In this document: positions 5,200 through 8,518 of the stretch, one piece after another
Position numbering within the stretch: position 1 is the stretch's first letter
How the letters are laid out: each line of letters opens with the position of its first letter
NCBI GenBank assembly: GCA_020696955.1
Contig: JAJFBK010000021.1
Span: 1-8,518, forward strand
From: Patescibacteria group bacterium
GTDB lineage: Bacteria; Patescibacteria; UBA1384; CAILIB01
DNA: 8,518 nucleotides
Reading direction: 5' to 3'
Notes under the pieces: generated by a model
Database searches by the model: none
What the model saw: the letters and a program-made list of their open reading frames with translations, nothing else
Told to the model about the DNA's origin: nothing
Position numbers and translations under genes: made by a program

Positions 5200-6206
5200 A
5201 AAAAGTGAAGATTGGTATTAACGGATTTGGACGTATCGGCCGCAATGCCCTAAAGATTGCTTTCGAGCACCGTGAGCAGTGTGAAATCGTAGGAATCAAC
5301 GACCTGACCGACACCAAGACTTTGGCTCACTTGCTTCGTCATGACACGGCATACGGCGAGTACAAGCATGACATCTCTTTTGATGAGAAGTCTTTGACAG
5401 TAGACGGCGTTCACATAAAGGTATTTGCTGAGAAAGATCCTGCCGCCCTGCCATGGGGAGACCTCGACGTTGACGTGGTTATCGAGTCCACCGGACGATT
5501 CCTCGACAAAGAGACCGCCGGAGCTCACCTTAAAGGCGGAGCCAAGCGTGTAATAATCTCAGCTCCTTCAAAGGGTAACGACCCTGCTCCTACCCACGTT
5601 CTTGGAGTCAATCCAGCTACTGGGGAAGAAGAGATCATCAGCAATGCTTCCTGCACCACTAACTGCATCACTCCGGTTATGGCAGTCTTGGAAGAAGCCT
5701 TCGGTATCAAGAAGGCCCTCATGTCTACCATTCACTCATATACTGCCAGCCAGCTGATTCAGGACGGTCCTGCCAAGGACATCCGTGAAGCTCGTGCCGC
5801 CGGTCAGAACATCGTTCCTACCTCTACTGGTGCCGCCATTGCCACTGCACTGAGCCTTCCAGCCCTAAAAGGAATCTTCGACGGACTTTCATTCCGTGTT
5901 CCAACTATCGTTGTTTCGGTCTCTGACATTACTGCTCTTTTGAAAAAAGACGTCACTGTTGACGATATCAACAACGCATTCATCGCTGCCTCAAAGGATC
6001 CTCGCTATGCCGGCATCCTTGACGTAACTCACGAAGAGCTGGTTTCTAGCGACTTCAAAGGAAACAGCCACTCAACTATCATCGACCTTCCTCTTACCCG
6101 GGTGGTAGACGGAGACTTTGTTAAGGTCGTAGCTTGGTATGACAATGAGTGGGGTTACAGCAACCGCTTGGTCGAACAGACCATCTTGGTTGGACAGTCA
6201 CTCTAG
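5196..6206 (+). CDS. gap: Glyceraldehyde-3-phosphate dehydrogenase, type I
   Basis: Oxidises glyceraldehyde 3-phosphate to 1,3-bisphosphoglycerate with NAD(P)+ in lower glycolysis. Full length at 336 residues. The Rossmann motif is NGFGRIGRNALK (9-20), and D36 in GINDLTD (33-39) together with P192 in QDGPAKD (189-195) point to NAD preference. The catalytic pair is C153 in SNASCTTNC (149-157) and H180 in STIHSYT (177-183). Further hallmarks are NIVPTSTGAA (205-214), RVPTIVVSVSD (234-244) and VAWYDNEWGYSNR (312-324). The ATG overlaps the rpe stop by four bases (ATGA) and has a strong AGGAGG at 5187-5192, only three bases before the ATG, so this gene probably has high translation within the operon. 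It is followed by a terminator. pgk, its common neighbour, is not adjacent; pentose phosphate genes are. Confidence 0.97.
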   Translation: MKKVKIGINGFGRIGRNALKIAFEHREQCEIVGINDLTDTKTLAHLLRHDTAYGEYKHDISFDEKSLTVDGVHIKVFAEKDPAALPWGDLDVDVVIESTGRFLDKETAGAHLKGGAKRVIISAPSKGNDPAPTHVLGVNPATGEEEIISNASCTTNCITPVMAVLEEAFGIKKALMSTIHSYTASQLIQDGPAKDIREARAAGQNIVPTSTGAAIATALSLPALKGIFDGLSFRVPTIVVSVSDITALLKKDVTVDDINNAFIAASKDPRYAGILDVTHEELVSSDFKGNSHSTIIDLPLTRVVDGDFVKVVAWYDNEWGYSNRLVEQTILVGQSL

Positions 6207-6217
6207 GGATAAACACG

Positions 6218-6247
6218 AAAGGAACCTCCATCGGGGGTTCCTTTTTT
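6218..6247 (+). terminator. Rho-independent terminator after gap
   Basis: A strong hairpin starts 11 bases after the gap stop. AAAGGAACCTCC (6218-6229) pairs with GGGGGTTCCTTT (6233-6244), a stem of up to 12 bp with one U-G wobble closed by a 3-base loop; the stem ends in a run of six T (6242-6247). It closes the rpiB-rpe-gap operon and isolates it from the transketolase operon. Confidence 0.92.
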
Positions 6248-6275
6248 AGGTATTGATAGTTTATTAAAAAATAAT

Positions 6276-6305
6276 TTGTTGCAAACGGCCGGGCTAGTAT
6301 ATAAT
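6276..6305 (+). promoter_or_regulatory. Promoter for the transketolase operon
   Basis: A perfect -10 box TATAAT (6300-6305) lies in a short AT-rich gap. The best-placed -35 is TTGTTG (6276-6281, 18-base spacer); TTGCAA (6279-6284) matches consensus about equally well but leaves only 15 bases. The predicted start point, near 6312, gives a leader of roughly 23 bases that contains the Shine-Dalgarno. No operator or riboswitch fits in so short a leader. Confidence 0.7.
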
Positions 6306-6325
6306 AAACTCGTATCATTTATAGA

Positions 6326-6331
6326 AGGAGG
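6326..6331 (+). promoter_or_regulatory. Shine-Dalgarno deciding the GTG start of tktN
   Basis: A full AGGAGG motif lies three bases before the GTG at 6335. Upstream in this frame a TAA occurs at 6305-6307 and no ATG intervenes, so the GTG is the only standard start that preserves the conserved N-terminus. The spacing is short, as it is in front of gap. Confidence 0.75.
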
Positions 6332-6334
6332 GCA

Positions 6335-7207
6335 GTGAACATATCATCACTTGAACGACGGGCCCTGGCGATCAGGGAAGACATTATTACGATGCTTGAA
6401 GAGGCAGGCTCAGGACACAGCGCCGGACCGCTTGGCATGGCCGACATTTATGCGGCACTGTACTTCAAGATCCTCAATCACGATCCAAAAAAGCCAGACT
6501 GGGAAGAGCGTGACCGGCTCGTACTTTCCTGTGGGCACACCTGTCCGGTTCTTTATGCCGCTCTGGCAGAAGCAGGATATTTTCCTCGAAAAGAACTGCT
6601 GACTCTTCGCAAGTTCGGTACCCGTCTTCACGGACACCCTCATAACTTGGCTCTTCCTGGCATTGAGACCTCATCAGGCCCCCTAGGGCAAGGTCTTTCC
6701 CAGGCAATTGGCATGTCTCTTGCCGCTAAGGCCGACGGAGCCAAATGGCGCACTTACGCTATCCTGAGCGATGGCGAGCATCAGGAAGGCCAGATTTGGG
6801 AAGCCATAATGTTTGCCGGAAACCGGGGACTTGGTAACCTCACCGCCATCATTGACCGAAACTACATTCAGATTGACGGCCCAACCGAAACCATAATGCC
6901 CCTTGAGCCACTTCCAGAGAAATACCGCTCATTCAATTGGCATGTGATTGAAGTTGACGGACACAACATGGCCGCTGTAATAAATGCCGCCAACGAAGCC
7001 AAGGCAGTCACTGACCGTCCTACCGCCATCATTGCCCACACCATTCCTGGAAAGGGCGTGAGCTACATGGAATACGACTTTCGCTGGCATGGCTCACCTC
7101 CAGGCCTCATGGACATTCCTGGTTCACCACCAAAGGATCAGCAGGCCAAAATCGCACTTCACGAAATCAGAACCCTAAAAGGAACCATAAGGAGCGAGCA
7201 TGAGTAA
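6335..7207 (+). CDS. tktN: Transketolase N-terminal subunit (thiamine diphosphate-binding half)
   Basis: First half of a two-subunit transketolase, which moves two-carbon units between ketose and aldose phosphates in the non-oxidative pentose phosphate pathway. The 290 residues cover the ThDP pyrophosphate-binding domain. Visible landmarks: GSGHSAGPLGMADIYAAL (25-42) with H28, SCGHTCPVLYA (65-75) with H68, and TSSGPLGQGLSQAIG (112-126). The cofactor and Mg motif is SDGEHQEGQIWEA (145-157) to DRN (174-176), with D146 and N176 as metal ligands. WHGSPP (251-256) carries the substrate-binding His. The first Gly of the usual GDG is Ser145, a variant I believe is common in this subfamily. It starts with GTG after AGGAGG. 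Its end overlaps tktC by eight bases, as expected for subunits made in equal amounts. The split arrangement is familiar from archaea and several bacterial lineages. Confidence 0.95.
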   Translation: MNISSLERRALAIREDIITMLEEAGSGHSAGPLGMADIYAALYFKILNHDPKKPDWEERDRLVLSCGHTCPVLYAALAEAGYFPRKELLTLRKFGTRLHGHPHNLALPGIETSSGPLGQGLSQAIGMSLAAKADGAKWRTYAILSDGEHQEGQIWEAIMFAGNRGLGNLTAIIDRNYIQIDGPTETIMPLEPLPEKYRSFNWHVIEVDGHNMAAVINAANEAKAVTDRPTAIIAHTIPGKGVSYMEYDFRWHGSPPGLMDIPGSPPKDQQAKIALHEIRTLKGTIRSEHE

Positions 7208-8177
7208 TATCGTCCCCCGAGTCGGAGACTTGGAAAAAGTGGAAATGGAAATGCCTCGTGCCGGATTCGGCGAAGGGCTGGTAGAGGCTGGCCGAGAGAA
7301 TAAAAATGTCTTTGCCCTCTGTGCCGACCTTACCGATTCCATCAAGATCAGCGCCTTTGCCAAGGAATTTCCAGGACAATTCGTTGAGATCGGCGTGGCC
7401 GAGCAGAACATGATGGGAATTGCCGCCGGACTTGCCCTAACCGGGAAGATCCCTTTCGTAGCCAGCTATGCGGTTTTCAATCCTGGAAGAAACTGGGACC
7501 AGCTCCGAGTTTCAGTTGCCTATTCAGAGGCAAACGTAAAGATTGTCGGTGCCCATGCCGGACTGTCAGTTGGTCCTGACGGAGCCACTCACCAGGCCTT
7601 GGAGGATATCGCCATCGTACGAGCCCTGCCAAACATGACCGTTATCGTACCGAGCGACATCCATGAGACTCGCAAAGCCGTTCATGCCATGGTAGCGCAC
7701 CAGGGACCAGTTTACATTCGCTTCGGAAGAGACAAGCAACCAACCATCACCACTCCTGAAACTCCTTTCGTTATCGGCAAGGCCAACTTGATGCGAAAAG
7801 GAAAGCACCTTACCATTTGCGCTAACGGGGCAATGGTATACGAAGCCTTGAAAGCAGCCGAGATTTTGGCCACCAAACGAATAGACGTTGAAGTGCTCGC
7901 CGTTCACACCGTAAAGCCCTTGGACAGCCAGGCCATTCTTGAGTCAGCCAAAAAGACCCGTGCCGTAATCACTGCTGAAGAAGCTCAAGTCAACGGGGGA
8001 TTGGGTAGCGCCGTTGCCGAACTACTTGGAGAAAACCTTCCACTTCCTCTTCACCGTATTGGAGTAAGGGACAGGTTTGGTGAGTCAGGCAAGGCCGACG
8101 AACTCATGAAAGCCCATGGCCTACTGGCCGCTGACATCGTAGAAGCCGCCGTCGCACTCGTAAAGCGGAAAAGATAG
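7200..8177 (+). CDS. tktC: Transketolase C-terminal subunit (pyrimidine-binding and C-terminal domains)
   Basis: Second half of the split transketolase. Residues about 15-180 form the pyrimidine-binding domain, with the catalytic glutamate E68 in VEIGVAEQNMMGIAAGLA (62-79), which activates the ThDP ring. SVGPDGATHQALEDIA (123-138) carries the substrate-site His H131, and YIRFGRDKQP (172-181) closes the domain. About 190-325 is the C-terminal domain with AVHTVKPLD (234-242), TAEEAQVNGGLGSAVAE (258-274) and GVRDRFGESG (288-297). At 325 residues the length is normal for stand-alone C subunits. The ATG overlaps the tktN stop by eight bases and has AAGGAG at 7189-7194 with a five-base spacer. It must pair with TktN to be active. 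1-deoxyxylulose-5-phosphate synthase and pyruvate dehydrogenase E1 beta share this fold, but the partner gene favours transketolase. Confidence 0.95.
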   Translation: MSNIVPRVGDLEKVEMEMPRAGFGEGLVEAGRENKNVFALCADLTDSIKISAFAKEFPGQFVEIGVAEQNMMGIAAGLALTGKIPFVASYAVFNPGRNWDQLRVSVAYSEANVKIVGAHAGLSVGPDGATHQALEDIAIVRALPNMTVIVPSDIHETRKAVHAMVAHQGPVYIRFGRDKQPTITTPETPFVIGKANLMRKGKHLTICANGAMVYEALKAAEILATKRIDVEVLAVHTVKPLDSQAILESAKKTRAVITAEEAQVNGGLGSAVAELLGENLPLPLHRIGVRDRFGESGKADELMKAHGLLAADIVEAAVALVKRKR

Positions 8178-8179
8178 CG

Positions 8180-8518
8180 ATGATTATCCCTGTTTCCACC
8201 TCGCTTGCTCGAGCAAAACGAAAAAAGCAGCCGGTACTATTCTGTTCAGCCGATTCATTGGATATTGCCTTAACGATCATTCAAGTTGCCACCTCGCACA
8301 GCAAACCGCTTGTTCTTAGCCTGGATACCACTGTTTCCTCGGCACTGCCAGCCAGCCTCTTCATTAAGACCATAGTTGACCTCGCCCAGGACTCTCCGGT
8401 TGAGATCGGTCTTTCTGTACAGGTTCCAGCCACGGAAGAAGCAGTTAAGCAGGCGCTTGATCTTGGGGTGCAAAGCCTTATTCCAACTTTTTCAGTAGGG
8501 CATTCCCTGGATCAGATG
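8180..8518 (+). CDS. Class II fructose-bisphosphate aldolase-like protein, 3' partial, active site altered
   Basis: The first 113 residues of a protein that continues past the window. The pattern follows the N-terminal half of class II aldolases: a short start (VSTSLARAKR, 5-14), a strand and turn in place of 'GAFNVNN' (PVLFCSADSLDIA, 18-30), a helix with AT then KPLVL (42-46), and PVEIGLSV (73-80). EEAVKQALDLGVQSLIP (86-102) fits the helix-strand after the active-site loop. The loop that normally reads 'HLDHG', giving the catalytic Asp and first zinc His, reads Q81-V82 here. The following 'IDGSH' strand is also changed (PTFSVGHS). It may be a non-catalytic or repurposed homologue. Later metal ligands are outside the window. 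The ATG follows the tktC stop by two bases without a clear Shine-Dalgarno and shares its operon. Family call is moderately sure; aldolase activity is doubtful. Confidence 0.68.
   Translation, partial: MIIPVSTSLARAKRKKQPVLFCSADSLDIALTIIQVATSHSKPLVLSLDTTVSSALPASLFIKTIVDLAQDSPVEIGLSVQVPATEEAVKQALDLGVQSLIPTFSVGHSLDQM

Noticed and set aside
1..8518. Recoding of UGA as glycine, as in some Patescibacteria
   Set aside because: Several genes end at UGA exactly at their family-typical length with coupled downstream starts (805-807, 1704-1706, 5197-5199), and no conserved Gly falls on an in-frame UGA.
1..8518. CRISPR arrays, insertion sequences, toxin-antitoxin or phage genes
   Set aside because: No regularly spaced repeats, terminal inverted repeats, transposase or integrase motifs were seen on either strand.

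Overview
The window reads as a compact bacterial chromosome segment with every supported gene on the + strand. Genes abut or overlap by a few bases, and base composition looks roughly balanced by eye. The best taxonomic guess is Candidate Phyla Radiation / Patescibacteria. The reasons are: short, tightly packed enzyme versions; a two-gene transketolase; a membrane-anchored DsbA-like thioredoxin protein; an Exo VII large subunit with a reduced coiled coil; and GAPDH and RpiB sequence variants that look like those of this group from memory. This is inference; no marker gene (rRNA, ribosomal protein) is present. UGA is used as a normal stop (e.g. at 805-807, 1704-1706 and 5197-5199), which argues against the recoding clades Gracilibacteria/Absconditabacteria.

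Region 1 (1-3738) looks like one transcription unit: the C-terminal part of a multi-pass UPF0104/LPG-synthase-type membrane protein, a two-TM protein with a bacterial PH-like domain, a small four-TM hypothetical protein, an anchored DsbA-like oxidoreductase, then xseA and xseB for exonuclease VII. The first four act at the cell envelope; the last two act on DNA.

Region 2 (3739-4100) is the only gap over 300 bases. It is AT-rich at its start and holds two mutually overlapping small ORFs of doubtful reality. It ends in a clear hairpin-plus-T terminator (4050-4082). A good sigma-70-type promoter (TGGACA-N17-TACAAT, 4066-4094) is built into the terminator itself and would start transcription at or within a base or so of the rpiB ATG, giving a leaderless message.

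Region 3 (4101-6248) is rpiB-rpe-gap, with overlaps of 11 and 4 bases, closed by a second strong terminator (6218-6247). Region 4 (6249-8518) has its own promoter with a perfect TATAAT box, then the two transketolase subunit genes (8-base overlap) and the start of a gene for a class II aldolase-like protein that runs off the window.

Regions 3 and 4 form a central-carbon module: ribose-5-P isomerase, ribulose-5-P epimerase, transketolase and GAPDH link pentose phosphates to triose phosphates and lower glycolysis, as expected where the pentose-phosphate route substitutes for missing upper-glycolysis steps. Several of these enzymes show substitutions at positions usually considered catalytic or active-site. 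RpiB lacks the ring-opening His, Rpe lacks one pocket Met, and the aldolase homologue lacks the catalytic Asp and first zinc His. These are the most interesting observations. No mobile element, CRISPR array, tRNA or rRNA was seen.
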